A stretch of DNA of 64,000 nucleotides from Dysgonomonas sp. PF1-14 (GCF_029892965.1 NZ_JARXWN010000007.1:62001-126000); one strand, 5' to 3'. Counted from the stretch's first letter, positions 46,510 through 56,816 are shown. Notes: generated by a model not told the origin, from the letters alone. Numbers and translations are program-made.

Positions 46510-48238
46510 TAACGGATATTATAATAAATCGGACGATGTAAATACAAATTTACAAAATACACCCGATAGAAAACCAGATAAAAAACCAGGTAAAAGTAAG
46601 GCAATCTATGTATGGTTGCCACTGTGTATTGCCCTGAGTATAGCAGCCGGAATATTTATAGGAAACAGATTCTCCGGACTTAACCCTGTAGGGGGAGGAT
46701 GGCTTGGAGGTGCATCCAGAGGAAATGACAAGATCGGTACAATCTTCGATTATATCAACAAGGCGTATGTAGATACTGTGAATGTAAACGATCTGGTAGA
46801 AGAAGCCATACCTACGATTATAGCCGGACTCGATCCGCATTCTACATATATTTCGGCTGAAAATATGGCATTGACCGGAGACGAGCTCGAGGGGCATTTC
46901 AGCGGAGTAGGAGTAGAGTTTATGATTCAGAGCGATACGGTGGTTATCGTCAATGTGATTTCGGGAGGGCCTTCCGAAGCAGTTGGTATCATACCCGGCG
47001 ACCGCATTGTATATGTCGACGACAGCCTTTTTGTAGGAAAATCGATAAGTGAAGAAAAAGTTTTCCGCAACCTCAGAGGAAAGAAAGATACGAAAGTAAA
47101 GCTCTCCATGAAACGGGGAACGAGCGAAGACCTTATTACATTTGAAGTTACCCGTGCCGATGTGCCTGTAAAAACAGTGCCGGTTGCTTATATGATAGAT
47201 GATAAAATTGGATATATCAGGGTAACTAAATTTGGCAGCACAACGTATGATGAGTTTATCTCAGGTATTGCCAAGCTCAAAAGTCAGGGCTGCGAATCTT
47301 TTATTATCGACCTGCAACAAAATACGGGCGGATATATGGGAGCAGCTATAAGGATGGTGAACGAATTCCTTACCAATCGCAATATGATCGTATATACCGA
47401 AGGGCGCACTTATCCCCGAGAGAACGTATTTGCCGATGGTACCGGAACCTGTAAGGACAACCCTCTGGTCGTACTTGTGGATGAAGGCAGCGCTTCGGCC
47501 AGTGAAATATTTGCAGGAGCCATGCAGGACAACGACAGAGGACTGATAGTCGGTCGCCGTTCGTTCGGTAAAGGATTGGTGCAGAATAGATTCGTGTTTA
47601 AAGATGGTTCCGCCTTACAGCTTACTATTGCCCGCTACCATACCCCTTCGGGAAGATGTATTCAGAAAGCCTATACTAAAGGCAATCGTACCGATTATGA
47701 TATGGACTTGCTGAACAGATACAACAGAGGAGAATTTTACAGTAAGGATAGCATAAAAACCGAGAACCTACCTGTATTTAAAACATTGGCAGGCCGTCCG
47801 GTATATGGCGACGATGGTATCATGTCAGACGTATTTGTGCCGCGCGACACCACAGGTATCAATTCTTATTATCTGAGAGTGTCTAACAGCGGTATGGTAC
47901 GTGAGTATGCCTTCAATTATACAGAAAAAAACAGGGATACGCTTAAGAAATATAAAACATGGCAGGAAGCCGAAAAATACCTGTCTACCCAGCCACTTGT
48001 TGATAATCTGGCAGAATATGCTTACAGCAAAGGTATGCGCCGTCGGCCTTATATGATCGAAGAATCGAGAAAACTGCTGCAAACCCAGCTCGAAGCATAT
48101 ATTATAAGAAATACCTACGGAGAAGAAGGCTCGTATGCTATATTCCAGCGCGACGATAACATGGTGCTGGAAGCCGTTAAGCTCATAAAGGCCAATAAAG
48201 CAACCCCGCAGGCCATCAGAGAAGAAAAATATAAATAA
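46499..48238 (+). CDS. S41-family C-terminal processing peptidase
   Basis: 579 residues. Membrane anchor ~39-57 (YVWLPLCIALSIAAGIF), then an N-terminal helical region with LDPHSTYIS, a PDZ domain (~120-210; GVGVEFMIQSDTVVIVNV, SGGPSEAVGI), the S41 core and a C-terminal helical extension. The probable nucleophile is Ser333 in DEGSASASEIFAG, and the general-base Lys sits in RRSFGKGLVQ. CTPs process or degrade periplasmic proteins. It starts inside the end of the deaminase gene, so the two are coupled. Confidence 0.92.
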   Translation: MEIDNGYYNKSDDVNTNLQNTPDRKPDKKPGKSKAIYVWLPLCIALSIAAGIFIGNRFSGLNPVGGGWLGGASRGNDKIGTIFDYINKAYVDTVNVNDLVEEAIPTIIAGLDPHSTYISAENMALTGDELEGHFSGVGVEFMIQSDTVVIVNVISGGPSEAVGIIPGDRIVYVDDSLFVGKSISEEKVFRNLRGKKDTKVKLSMKRGTSEDLITFEVTRADVPVKTVPVAYMIDDKIGYIRVTKFGSTTYDEFISGIAKLKSQGCESFIIDLQQNTGGYMGAAIRMVNEFLTNRNMIVYTEGRTYPRENVFADGTGTCKDNPLVVLVDEGSASASEIFAGAMQDNDRGLIVGRRSFGKGLVQNRFVFKDGSALQLTIARYHTPSGRCIQKAYTKGNRTDYDMDLLNRYNRGEFYSKDSIKTENLPVFKTLAGRPVYGDDGIMSDVFVPRDTTGINSYYLRVSNSGMVREYAFNYTEKNRDTLKKYKTWQEAEKYLSTQPLVDNLAEYAYSKGMRRRPYMIEESRKLLQTQLEAYIIRNTYGEEGSYAIFQRDDNMVLEAVKLIKANKATPQAIREEKYK

Positions 48239-48244
48239 TATAAT

Positions 48245-48286
48245 ATGACGCTGTCCGTTGATAAGGATAGCGTCATAATTGTTTTT
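48245..48286 (+). terminator. Terminator of the deaminase-CTP operon
   Basis: 12-bp stem ATGACGCTGTCC/GGATAGCGTCAT (one G-U) with an 8-nt loop, then AATTGTTTTT. It contains the spurious upstream ATG of the next gene, proving that start wrong. Confidence 0.88.
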
Positions 48287-48292
48287 AGTGTC

Positions 48293-48850
48293 ATGAAGAA
48301 CATACAACAAGCTAAAGATAAATTGCGGAAAGAAATCCGTTCACAGAAAAAAGAATATTCGGAAGATGAATTGTATAGCAAGTCGGAAGAAGTTCTTTCA
48401 GTGGTCGAAATAACAGGTGTGTTTCAGGATGCTAAGACAATCTTTTTTTACAATGCACTCAGCGACGAAGTACAAACCATCGATTTTATCCGTAAGTGGG
48501 GGCAGAAGAAAGATTTTTATCTGCCTGTAATGAACGGCGATGATCTCCTTTTCAGAAAGTGTACACCCGATAGTGGTTTCAATCAATCGGCACTGGGTAT
48601 AATGGAACCCGAAGGAGAGAATTTTACCGATTACCGGAAAGTAGACCTGATCATCATTCCCGGAATGGCTTTCGATCGCAAAATGAACCGTTTGGGTAGA
48701 GGGCGGGGCTTTTATGATCGCTTCTTACCTGCTATATCTGCGCCTAAAATGGGTATATGCTTTGATTTTCAGTTGTTCGATCAGATACCGTCCGATGGTA
48801 ATGATGTAAAGATGGACTATATTGTATCCGAAAATGACCTGATTTGGTAA
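48293..48850 (+). CDS. 5-formyltetrahydrofolate cyclo-ligase
   Basis: 185 residues from ATG 48293, just after the terminator. ATP-dependent conversion of 5-formyl-THF to methenyl-THF. QAKDKLRKEIRSQKK at the N-terminus; IIPGMAFDRKMNRLGRGRGF and YDRFL carry the phosphate-binding and substrate loops characteristic of the family. Related one-carbon genes purU and thyA are in the window but separate. Confidence 0.93.
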   Translation: MKNIQQAKDKLRKEIRSQKKEYSEDELYSKSEEVLSVVEITGVFQDAKTIFFYNALSDEVQTIDFIRKWGQKKDFYLPVMNGDDLLFRKCTPDSGFNQSALGIMEPEGENFTDYRKVDLIIIPGMAFDRKMNRLGRGRGFYDRFLPAISAPKMGICFDFQLFDQIPSDGNDVKMDYIVSENDLIW

Positions 48851-48910
48851 CGTTCGGCGTTAAGGATTGATAACTTATCTTTTAATCATATAAACAGGTG
48901 TTCGTATCAC

Positions 48911-48942
48911 TTGTTTTCCCCAATTAAAAAATTATATCTTTG
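48911..48942 (+). promoter_or_regulatory. Promoter of the GNAT-like gene
   Basis: TTG (48911-48913), 21-nt spacer, TATCTTTG (48935-48942), ~40 bp before the ATG at 48984. Confidence 0.6.
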
Positions 48943-48983
48943 TGCAATAATATTGAATTACGAAAGATTTTAGGATTTGAAAT

Positions 48984-50123
48984 ATGTCTGTAGTCATAAA
49001 AGAAATAGATGTGAATGACAAAAAGCTGAAAAAGGCTTTTGTCAAATTCCCGATAAACGATCTGTATAAAGATAGTCCGTATTATGTACCTTCATTGGTG
49101 TTGGACGAACTTGATACATTGAACACGAAAAAGAATCCTGCATTCGATTTTTGCGAGATGCAGTTGTTCCTTGCATACAGAAATGACAAGATTGTAGGGC
49201 GCATAGCTGCTATAATCAATCATAATGCCAATAAAGTGTGGGATAAGAAAGAGGCACGTTTCAGTTTTGTCGATTTCATCGACGATGATGAGGTTGTGGA
49301 TGCTCTCTTCGATGCTGCACAGAAGTGGGCTACAGGCAAAGGTATGAATTCCATTATAGGGCCGATGGGCTTTACCGATCTCGATCCCGAAGGGTTACTT
49401 ATCAAAGGATTCGACAAGGTATCTACAATGGCTGCAAAATATAGTTACCCATACTACGAAACGCAGATAGAACGGCTTGGTTACGAAAAAGATGCCGACT
49501 GGAACGAATATCGTATTCCGGTGCCCGATTCGGTACCGGAGCGTCATCAGCGTATAGCCAATATGGTATCGCAGCGTTATGGTCTTAAAGTGCTGAAATT
49601 TAAAAATCTGAAACAAATATCACCATATGTCGAACGCTTGTTCAAGTTGTTGAACGAGGCCTATAAACCACTATATGGTTTTGCACCGCTGACACAGAAG
49701 CAGATCGACCATTATGTGAAAATGTATGTTCCGCTTTTACGTTGGGACATTGTATCGATTATCATAAAAGAAGAAACGGACGAAGTCGTAGGTTTCGGTA
49801 TAGGTATGCCTAGCTTGTCGCGCGGATTGATCAAATCGCGTGGAAAATTATTTCCGTTCGGCTGGTTTCATCTGATAAAAGATCTGAAAAGCAAGAAGAA
49901 TCCGGTAATAGACCTTCTGTTGATCGGTATTTCTCCCGAATATCAGGGTAAAGGAGTGAACGCAATTATATTTAACGATTTTATCCCTTCCGCATATAAG
50001 TGTGGTTTCCAATGGGCAGAATCCAATCCTGAACTGGAAATGAACAACAAAGTAGCCTCATTATGGGACGGTTTCAGTGCCGAGAACCATAAGATGCGCA
50101 GAGCGTATAAGAAGGAGTTATAA
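48984..50123 (+). CDS. GNAT-like protein of unknown substrate
   Basis: 379 residues, cytosolic. Two acetyltransferase-like halves: the first around RNDKIVGRIAAIINHNANK and GMNSIIGPMGFTDLDPEGLL; the second with DEVVGFGIGMPSLSRGLIKS and LLLIGISPEYQGKGVNAIIF, the latter with the Q-x-x-G-x-G/A acetyl-CoA loop. It belongs to a YghO-like family widespread in Bacteroidetes; the substrate is not known. Monocistronic, followed by an extragenic palindrome. Confidence 0.75.
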   Translation: MSVVIKEIDVNDKKLKKAFVKFPINDLYKDSPYYVPSLVLDELDTLNTKKNPAFDFCEMQLFLAYRNDKIVGRIAAIINHNANKVWDKKEARFSFVDFIDDDEVVDALFDAAQKWATGKGMNSIIGPMGFTDLDPEGLLIKGFDKVSTMAAKYSYPYYETQIERLGYEKDADWNEYRIPVPDSVPERHQRIANMVSQRYGLKVLKFKNLKQISPYVERLFKLLNEAYKPLYGFAPLTQKQIDHYVKMYVPLLRWDIVSIIIKEETDEVVGFGIGMPSLSRGLIKSRGKLFPFGWFHLIKDLKSKKNPVIDLLLIGISPEYQGKGVNAIIFNDFIPSAYKCGFQWAESNPELEMNNKVASLWDGFSAENHKMRRAYKKEL

Positions 50124-50203
50124 TTATAAATTAAGAATTAAGAATTATGAGTTTTTATTCGTCGATTGCTTTGCAATTCATAATTCTTAATTTATAATTC
50201 CTA
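50123..50203. repeat. AT-rich palindromic intergenic repeat, copy 2
   Basis: Arms AATTATAAATTAAGAATTAA and its inverse around a centre with GATTGCTTTGCAATTC. Same design as 6857-6955; AATTATGAATT-like words also appear at 52145-52180. Confidence 0.6.
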
Positions 50204-50283
50204 TCCATTCCGGCTTTTACTTCCAGATTTTTTTTTATATTTTTACAACGCAAATTCAATATATAGAGATTTTTAAAAGATTT

Positions 50284-52143
50284 ATGGAAGAAGAAGAGAT
50301 CAAACTACCCGAAATAAACTATTCCGACGATGATATAAAAACCCTTGACTGGCAGGAGCATATCCGCCGCCGTCCGGGTATGTATATTGGTAAGCTGGGC
50401 GATGGCTCATCTGCCGATGATGGAGTCTATGTGCTGCTGAAAGAAGTACTGGACAACTCCATCGATGAATATATGATGGGTTTCGGGAAGGTGATAGATG
50501 TTACTATTGCCGAAGGGAAAGTCACTGTACGTGACCATGGGCGAGGAGTGCCGTTGGGTAAAGTGAAGGATGTCTCTTCCAAAATGAATACCGGAGCTAA
50601 ATACGACTCCAAAGCATTTAAAAAATCCGTAGGGTTGAATGGGGTAGGGATCAAGGCTGTAAACGCCCTGTCTTCATACTTTATGATACAGAGTTTCCGC
50701 GACGGGCAAACTGTGGCTGTGGAGTTCAGTAAGGCTATCGAGGTCAAAGAAGATAAAATACAGAAGACGAACGAAGAAAATGGTACGCTGATAGAATTTA
50801 TTCCCGATGAGACTATCTTCTTAAACTATTCGTTTCGTGACGAATATGTAGAAAGCCTGCTCAAAAACTATGTTTTTCTCAATACAGGGCTGACTATCGT
50901 ATACAATGGGAAGAAATTCTTTTCTAAGAACGGTTTGGTAGACCTGTTGAACGAGAACATGACTTCCGAAGCACTTTATCCGATCGTTCATCTCAAAGAT
51001 ACGGATATTGAGGTTGTAATTACGCATACCGACCAGTACGGAGAAGAATATTACTCGTTTGTCAACGGACAACATACCACACAAGGCGGGACACACCAAT
51101 CCGCATTTCGCGAATCGTTGTCACGTGTCATAAAAGAGTTTTATAATAAGAACTTCGACTATGCCGATATCCGTAGTGGTATCGTTGCAGCTATCAGCAT
51201 TAAGGTAGAAGAGCCTGTTTTCGAGTCGCAGACAAAGACAAAGCTCGGATCGAAAGATATGGGACCCGAAGGACCATCTGTACAGAAGTTTATCGGTGAC
51301 TTTCTGAAAAAGGAGCTCGATAACTACCTGCACAAGCACACTGAAACTTCCGAAGCTTTGTTGAAAAAGATTCTCGAATCGGAGAAAGAGCGTAAGGCCA
51401 TTGCCGGCGTTACCAAACTTGCCCGCGAACGTGCAAAAAAAGCAAATCTTCATAACAAGAAACTTCGTGACTGTCGTATTCACTACAATGATAACAAAGG
51501 CGATAATCTCGATGAAACCAGTATATTCATCACAGAGGGAGACTCGGCGAGTGGTTCCATTACCAAGAGCCGTAATCCTAACTTGCAAGCTGTATTCAGC
51601 CTTCGTGGAAAACCGTTGAATAGTTTCGGCCTGACGAAAAAGATTGTATACGAGAATGAAGAATTTAACTTGTTGCAGGCTGCTCTCAACATAGAAGACG
51701 GTATAGACGGACTGCGCTACAATAAGATAATAATAGCTACTGATGCTGATACCGATGGTATGCACATACGCTTGTTGATATTGACTTTCTTCCTGCAGTT
51801 CTTCCCCGACCTAATAAAGAAAAATCATGTATATATATTGCAGACACCACTTTTTCGTGTCCGTAATAAGAAAGAAACATTCTACTGCTACACAGAAGAA
51901 GAAAGGATTGCAGCAATAGAAAAGTTGAAGCCTAATCCTGAGATCACCCGATTCAAAGGGTTAGGAGAGATCTCTCCTGACGAATTTGTACACTTCATTG
52001 GTAAAGATATACGTCTCGATCGTGTGACGATGAAGAAGGAAGACCTTGTGGGTAATATGCTTAATTTCTATATGGGTAAAAATACACCCGAACGTCAGGA
52101 ATTTATTATCGATAATCTGGTAGTAGAAGAGGATGAGGTGTGA
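50284..52143 (+). CDS. parE: DNA topoisomerase IV subunit B
   Basis: 619 residues. GHKL ATPase domain ([30 protein letters not shown] with catalytic Glu and Asn; [25 protein letters not shown]), transducer domain, and TOPRIM domain with EGDSASGS and the metal triad [12 protein letters not shown]. The length and the absence of the extra GyrB insertion fit the ParE-type subunit of Bacteroidetes. parC is not adjacent here. Start at 50284 ([18 protein letters not shown]). Confidence 0.92.
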   Translation: MEEEEIKLPEINYSDDDIKTLDWQEHIRRRPGMYIGKLGDGSSADDGVYVLLKEVLDNSIDEYMMGFGKVIDVTIAEGKVTVRDHGRGVPLGKVKDVSSKMNTGAKYDSKAFKKSVGLNGVGIKAVNALSSYFMIQSFRDGQTVAVEFSKAIEVKEDKIQKTNEENGTLIEFIPDETIFLNYSFRDEYVESLLKNYVFLNTGLTIVYNGKKFFSKNGLVDLLNENMTSEALYPIVHLKDTDIEVVITHTDQYGEEYYSFVNGQHTTQGGTHQSAFRESLSRVIKEFYNKNFDYADIRSGIVAAISIKVEEPVFESQTKTKLGSKDMGPEGPSVQKFIGDFLKKELDNYLHKHTETSEALLKKILESEKERKAIAGVTKLARERAKKANLHNKKLRDCRIHYNDNKGDNLDETSIFITEGDSASGSITKSRNPNLQAVFSLRGKPLNSFGLTKKIVYENEEFNLLQAALNIEDGIDGLRYNKIIIATDADTDGMHIRLLILTFFLQFFPDLIKKNHVYILQTPLFRVRNKKETFYCYTEEERIAAIEKLKPNPEITRFKGLGEISPDEFVHFIGKDIRLDRVTMKKEDLVGNMLNFYMGKNTPERQEFIIDNLVVEEDEV

Positions 52144-52299
52144 ATTTTAAATTATGAGTTATGAATTATAAGTTATAAGTTGAAAGTAAATGCCTCGTGA
52201 CTTGTAACTGCCTATAGGGCACAGAATTGAATTGAAAATCGACAGAGTCAAAATCGCCGAAGCGAAGGCGAGGCAAACTTGTAACTAATCTAAATCATA

Positions 52300-53160
52300 A
52301 TGAACAACGCTCACGCAATTATACTCATATCGTCACCCGACCTTCCCGGATTGGTTGCAGCTGTCACTGATTTCATTAATGTGAATGGCGGTAATATCAT
52401 CAATCTCGAACAACATGTAGATAAACAGCAGAATAGCTTCTTTATGCGTATAGAATGGGATCTGACTAACTTCATTATCCCCAGAGAGAAGATAAGCGAT
52501 TATTTTGAGACGATGTATGCTAACAAATACGATATGACATTCCGTCTTTACTTTAACGACTATACGCCACGTATGGCCGTTTTTGTTTCTAAAATGTCAC
52601 ATTGCCTGTTCGATATACTTGCCCGTTATACAGCAGGTGAATGGAATGTAGAAATACCACTGATCATAAGCAATCACGAAGATTTGCGATGGGTGGCAGA
52701 CCGTTTCGGGATAGCCTATCATGTATTGAAAATAGATAAGGATAACAAAGACGAAATAGAGGCAAAGCAACTGGCATTGTTAAAGGAGAACAAGATAGAC
52801 TTTATCGTTTTGGCGCGCTACATGCAAATATTGACAGACAGGTTTATAGAATCGTACCCCAATAAGATTATTAATATTCATCACTCATTTCTGCCTGCAT
52901 TCGTCGGTGCAAAACCTTATCATGCAGCATACGAACGAGGGGTGAAAATAATAGGTGCAACGAGCCACTATGTGACTACCGAACTCGATGCCGGCCCTAT
53001 CATAGAGCAGGATATTACGCGTATAACACATCGCGATAGTGTAGAAAATCTGGTGTGCAAGGGACAGGATTTGGAAAAGATAGTACTGTCGCATGCAATA
53101 GACTATCATCTCAATCGTAGAGTATTGGTGTATAAGAATAAAACTATCTTATTTTCATAA
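52300..53160 (+). CDS. purU: Formyltetrahydrofolate deformylase
   Basis: 286 residues. Hydrolyses 10-formyl-THF to THF and formate, balancing the one-carbon pool. An N-terminal ACT domain (~6-75; ILISSPDLPGLVAAVTDFIN) is followed by a formyltransferase-fold domain whose active-site block is NIHHSFLPAFVGAKPYHAAY and later TTELDAGPIIEQD, giving the Asn-His-Asp triad. The spacer from parE has a short AATTATGA-type repeat. No anomaly. Confidence 0.95.
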   Translation: MNNAHAIILISSPDLPGLVAAVTDFINVNGGNIINLEQHVDKQQNSFFMRIEWDLTNFIIPREKISDYFETMYANKYDMTFRLYFNDYTPRMAVFVSKMSHCLFDILARYTAGEWNVEIPLIISNHEDLRWVADRFGIAYHVLKIDKDNKDEIEAKQLALLKENKIDFIVLARYMQILTDRFIESYPNKIINIHHSFLPAFVGAKPYHAAYERGVKIIGATSHYVTTELDAGPIIEQDITRITHRDSVENLVCKGQDLEKIVLSHAIDYHLNRRVLVYKNKTILFS

Positions 53161-53322
53161 AATACAGATATTCCTGGTTTATATGTTGTTTAATATGTCT
53201 GAAAAGGGTAATTTTATACGATGTTTTCTTACTTTTGTAAAGCTAAGAAGAACTTACTCTTTATAGCATTGGATTAAAGTTTCAAAAGAAAAAATTATAA
53301 TATTAATCTTAAATGTAATTTT

Positions 53323-54858
53323 ATGTTTAAAAATCATCCAAAAGGTCTGTTAGCCGCTTCATTATCGAACATGGGGGAACGCTTCGGTTTCTATATCATG
53401 ATGGCTATATTAGTTTTATTTCTGATGGGTAAGTACGGTTTAGATCTTAAGACAGCCGGAGGAATCTATTCAGGATTCTATTTTGCAATATATGCATTAG
53501 CTCTTGCCGGGGGGATTATTGCAGATAAAACCAAGCAATATAAGAATACAATCGCTATAGGAATTGTACTTATGGCTGTTGGATACCTTATTATAGCCAT
53601 ACCAACAGACACACCAGTAACAAATTTTCCTTTGATGTTAGGGCTTACTTGTTTTGGCTTATTTGTTATTGCGTTTGGTAATGGGTTATTTAAAGGAAAC
53701 TTACAAGCATTGGTGGGTCAATTATATGATCAAAATCCAGAATATGCAAACAAGCGTGATGAGGGTTTTTCTCTTTTCTATATGTTCATCAACGTGGGGG
53801 CTATTTTTGCGCCTGTTATAGCAGTATTGATAAGAAATCTTTGGTTGAAAGTGAATGGTTTTTTATACGATTCAACACTCCCTGCTCTTTGTCACCAACA
53901 TCTTGGAGGTACTATTAATGCGGAAGGAGCAGAGAATTTGTCAAAATTAGCCACTGAAGTTTCTCTCAATGGCACTCCCGTAGATATGACTACTTTTGCA
54001 AACGAATATCTTAACGTATTTACTACAGGATTCCATTATGCATTTGGAATTGCTATCGTGGCAATGCTTATCTCATTGGTCATTTTCCTTGTTAACAAAA
54101 AAGGTTTTCCAGATCCTGCTCAAAAAGTGAATAAAACACAGGAAGCAAGTCAGACGGTGGTTATGGATGCTAATGAAGTAAAAAAACGCTTGTATGCTTT
54201 ATTTGCTGTATTCGGTGTAGTTATCTTCTTCTGGTTTTCATTTCACCAAAACGGATTAACCCTTACTTCGTTTGCTAAAGACTTTACGGATCTGAGTGCA
54301 TTTGAGATTAATTTCTTCAATATTGTCACACTTAAAGGTGCTGAATTATTCCAAATATTTAATCCTCTTTTTGTTGTGTGTCTGACGCCTGTAGTTCTTG
54401 GTTTGTTTGGATGGTTACGTGCAAGAGGAAAAGAACCATCCGCACCAAAGAAAATAGCAATAGGTATGGGGATCGCTGCTGTAGCATACCTTGTAATGAC
54501 AATTGGTTCATTAGGTCTACCTTCGGATGCGGAAAGAATAGCTATGGGTGGTAATATAGAACGTGTAACCCCTACGCTTCTCATTGGCACATATCTGATA
54601 CTTACCATTGCCGAATTGTTTATAAGTCCTCTTGGATTATCATTTGTGTCTAAGGTTGCACCACCTCATCTTCAGGGAGTAATGCAAGGTTGTTGGTTAG
54701 GTGCTACGGCTATTGGTAATTCCTTATTATTTATAGGAGCAATATTTTACGAGTCAATTTCCTTATCAGCTACATGGGCGATCTTTGTAGGAGCATGTCT
54801 AATTTCAATGACGATTATGCTATTCATGCTGAAATGGCTTGAGAGAATAACAAAATAA
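53323..54858 (+). CDS. POT/PTR2-family proton-coupled oligopeptide transporter
   Basis: 511 residues, about 12-14 membrane helices. The N-terminal LSNMGERFGFYIMMAILVLF contains the ExxERF proton-binding motif of POT transporters, and FYMFINVGAIFAPVIA is the second PTR2 signature. A large periplasmic insertion (~185-225) and a central cytosolic loop are present, as in bacterial POTs. Probably imports di- and tripeptides produced by the exported M3 and S9 peptidases. Terminator follows. Confidence 0.9.
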   Translation: MFKNHPKGLLAASLSNMGERFGFYIMMAILVLFLMGKYGLDLKTAGGIYSGFYFAIYALALAGGIIADKTKQYKNTIAIGIVLMAVGYLIIAIPTDTPVTNFPLMLGLTCFGLFVIAFGNGLFKGNLQALVGQLYDQNPEYANKRDEGFSLFYMFINVGAIFAPVIAVLIRNLWLKVNGFLYDSTLPALCHQHLGGTINAEGAENLSKLATEVSLNGTPVDMTTFANEYLNVFTTGFHYAFGIAIVAMLISLVIFLVNKKGFPDPAQKVNKTQEASQTVVMDANEVKKRLYALFAVFGVVIFFWFSFHQNGLTLTSFAKDFTDLSAFEINFFNIVTLKGAELFQIFNPLFVVCLTPVVLGLFGWLRARGKEPSAPKKIAIGMGIAAVAYLVMTIGSLGLPSDAERIAMGGNIERVTPTLLIGTYLILTIAELFISPLGLSFVSKVAPPHLQGVMQGCWLGATAIGNSLLFIGAIFYESISLSATWAIFVGACLISMTIMLFMLKWLERITK

Positions 54859-54878
54859 AGATATATCTCGATAATATA

Positions 54879-54915
54879 AAAATCCCCGATTGTGCATGAC
54901 ATAATCGGGGATTTC
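54879..54915. terminator. Bidirectional terminator after the POT transporter
   Basis: 12-bp perfect stem AAATCCCCGATT/AATCGGGGATTT around an 11-nt loop in the convergent spacer; serves both the transporter and the minus-strand LuxR-membrane protein unit. Confidence 0.88.
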
Positions 54916-54939
54916 TTATTTATTATAGCTTTATAGGGT

Positions 54940-55437
54940 TCATTCAATTTCTTGTATATCTTCTATCACAGCTCCTTCAGGAGGTGTATCTATCAGTTCC
55001 TTTTGTCTCCTCTTATTCCGGCGTAATATGTATAGCAGATATATGACAGATAGTATAGAAGTTCCACAAAGAAGATATACGCCACTTCCTATTTTAGGTA
55101 GTTTATAGAACAGGTTGAGCGATACGATGAAAGCAAATATACTGGTTACCATTAGAATAAAGCGTGCAGCCTTGGTTTTGAGTAGTATCCACAAACACAT
55201 TGCTATGATGCTGAATAATGGTACAAGGTAAACAACATAGGTAGTATAGACGGATTCTTTATTTTTGGAGAAAAACTTGAAAAAATTAGTCACCTTTGTC
55301 ATGTTCTTCTGTAAACCCGGAATATCCCAGCCTACAACCTTCCATGCACCCATATCGAGCCATGGCAGGAAAAAAGCGATAATAAACAAAAGAGCAAAGA
55401 GCAGCTCGAAGGAGATATATCTGTTAACTTTTTCCAT
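54940..55437 (-). CDS. Hypothetical four-helix membrane protein coupled to a LuxR-type regulator
   Basis: 165 residues. Hydrophobic spans at ~10-26, ~68-87, ~93-110 and ~118-135 leave a small outer loop after TM1 and a charged C-terminal tail (RRNKRRQKELIDTPPEGAVI). Not similar to a named family that I know. Its ATG overlaps the LuxR gene's TAA by one base (TAATG), so translation is coupled and the two likely act together; direction of influence unknown. Confidence 0.65.
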   Translation of the reverse strand: MEKVNRYISFELLFALLFIIAFFLPWLDMGAWKVVGWDIPGLQKNMTKVTNFFKFFSKNKESVYTTYVVYLVPLFSIIAMCLWILLKTKAARFILMVTSIFAFIVSLNLFYKLPKIGSGVYLLCGTSILSVIYLLYILRRNKRRQKELIDTPPEGAVIEDIQEIE

Positions 55438-56315
55438 TATAATTCGATTTCATCGGCAGATATATAACCATGTGTAATGCAGTAGAATATCAGTCCCGAT
55501 ACAGTTTTTATACCCAGTTTGGCTGTAATGTTCTTTCGGTGCGACAGAACGGTGTTCAGGCTGATGTTGAGCTTATCGGCAACCTCTTTGTTCAGCAATC
55601 CCAGTGATACAAGGCGCAGTACATCCAGTTCGCGCTGCGACAGAGCCTGAGTCTTATTCGTCTTGATGGAATGGCTTGCAGCTATCAGTTCCTGCAAGTC
55701 TTCCATTCCCGATTCGGAAAGCTCTTCGAGCATTGGTTTCAGTATCTTTTCGCGTATGCGGTTATGCTTTTCGAGATCTTTCTGAAAACTATCGATCGTA
55801 AAGATGACAGCATAGCACATATTCTCATTGAAGTTTCCCGATATATGTTTGATTATAATACTTTTGAGGTCTGTAAGCAAAGCCAGTGGCGTATCGCCTT
55901 TCACCATACCCTGTTCTATCTGATCTATCAGTTCTTGTTTAAATTCGCGGAACAGCCTGCTGATAAGCTTTAGTTGTGCATTATTCGCATCGCTCATCGA
56001 CAGGAAGGCGTTCAGATGCTTTTCGAGATTGTGCAACTGTCCGTGTATCAGATAAGCGTCTGTCTGCTTAATGTATTTTACAACGAGTTCTATATCGAAC
56101 TTCTGGAGCTTCTTTTCGGGGAAATAGTCTTCATTAAGAAAAGTATTGAGTATAGCCAGAAAGAATTCTGTATTGATATTGTTAGGCTTGCAGATTTCGC
56201 CGATAGTTTTATCACCCAGCCCCAGCTTAATACCGAAGCGGTTGATAACGGGTATCAGTTGATGATTCTCTTCTACTACTTCCGATAATATAGATGAGGT
56301 GTCTAGAAAAAGCAT
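55437..56315 (-). CDS. LuxR-family regulator with degenerate RIC-like N-terminus
   Basis: 292 residues. The C-terminal LuxR HTH (~228-285): LSQRELDVLRLVSLGLLNKE then VADKLNISLNTVLSHRKNI is complete, so DNA binding is expected. The N-terminus (VVEENHQLIPVINRFGIKL then GLGDKTIGEIC) resembles the ScdA/RIC N-terminal domain, but the usual DYCCGG metal motif is replaced by KLGLGD. The middle region is helical and hemerythrin-like, with only some of the expected His/Glu ligands (YLIHGQLHNLEKH; LEKHNRIREK). No receiver domain is present. Likely a one-component regulator whose iron-binding role has been lost or changed. Confidence 0.75.
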   Translation of the reverse strand: MLFLDTSSILSEVVEENHQLIPVINRFGIKLGLGDKTIGEICKPNNINTEFFLAILNTFLNEDYFPEKKLQKFDIELVVKYIKQTDAYLIHGQLHNLEKHLNAFLSMSDANNAQLKLISRLFREFKQELIDQIEQGMVKGDTPLALLTDLKSIIIKHISGNFNENMCYAVIFTIDSFQKDLEKHNRIREKILKPMLEELSESGMEDLQELIAASHSIKTNKTQALSQRELDVLRLVSLGLLNKEVADKLNISLNTVLSHRKNITAKLGIKTVSGLIFYCITHGYISADEIEL

Positions 56316-56375
56316 ATATGTCTATCGTTTTTAGGGAAATACAGAAGACAAAAATACGTAATCTTTTTTATTTGC

Positions 56376-56816
56376 CTAGTTTCTTTCGGTCTTTATCTTG
56401 AAAATAACATACCTTCCACTAATGCTTTGGCGAACACTGTCCTGTGCATTAACTCTATCACCGTCTATTGCCTTAATCCTGTCTTTATCTATGTTATACT
56501 TCAAATGTAATATCTTTGCTACCTGTTCAGCCCGAGCTTGTGACAAGCGCAGGCTTATTCGACTGGCACCTTTCTTATTTCTGTTCATGCCACTGTAACC
56601 GATAACTTCAACACTCACATGAGGAAGTTTCTCCATATAGTTTGCAACCATTTCCATTTTCTTTATCTCGGTAGAATCTATTACATATTTGTTTATCCGA
56701 AAAAAGATAGTATCAGGATATACCGATAAATCGGTTTTGGTTTCCTGACCTAATAAAAAGATTGATTGTATAAACAGAGCAGATAGCAATAGTATTTTTA
56801 GAATATAATTATTCAT
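56376..56816 (-). CDS. Small OmpA-family periplasmic protein
   Basis: 146 residues: signal peptide MNNYILKILLLSALFIQSIF, then a single OmpA-C domain (~35-144). Features are KMEMVANYMEKLPHVSVEVI then GYSGMNRNKKGASRISLRLS, and QARAEQVAKILHLKYNIDKDRI, the peptidoglycan-binding helix region. Missing parts of the barrel and linker indicate a soluble or lipid-free periplasmic form. Its start is divergent from the SOD gene. Confidence 0.7.
   Translation of the reverse strand: MNNYILKILLLSALFIQSIFLLGQETKTDLSVYPDTIFFRINKYVIDSTEIKKMEMVANYMEKLPHVSVEVIGYSGMNRNKKGASRISLRLSQARAEQVAKILHLKYNIDKDRIKAIDGDRVNAQDSVRQSISGRYVIFKIKTERN

Noticed and set aside
48245-48292. Upstream start for the 5-formyl-THF cyclo-ligase
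   Set aside because: Its ATG is the first arm of the preceding terminator.
51121-51765. 214-codon minus-strand frame inside parE
   Set aside because: Antisense to the TOPRIM/transducer region; composition is typical of a shadow frame.
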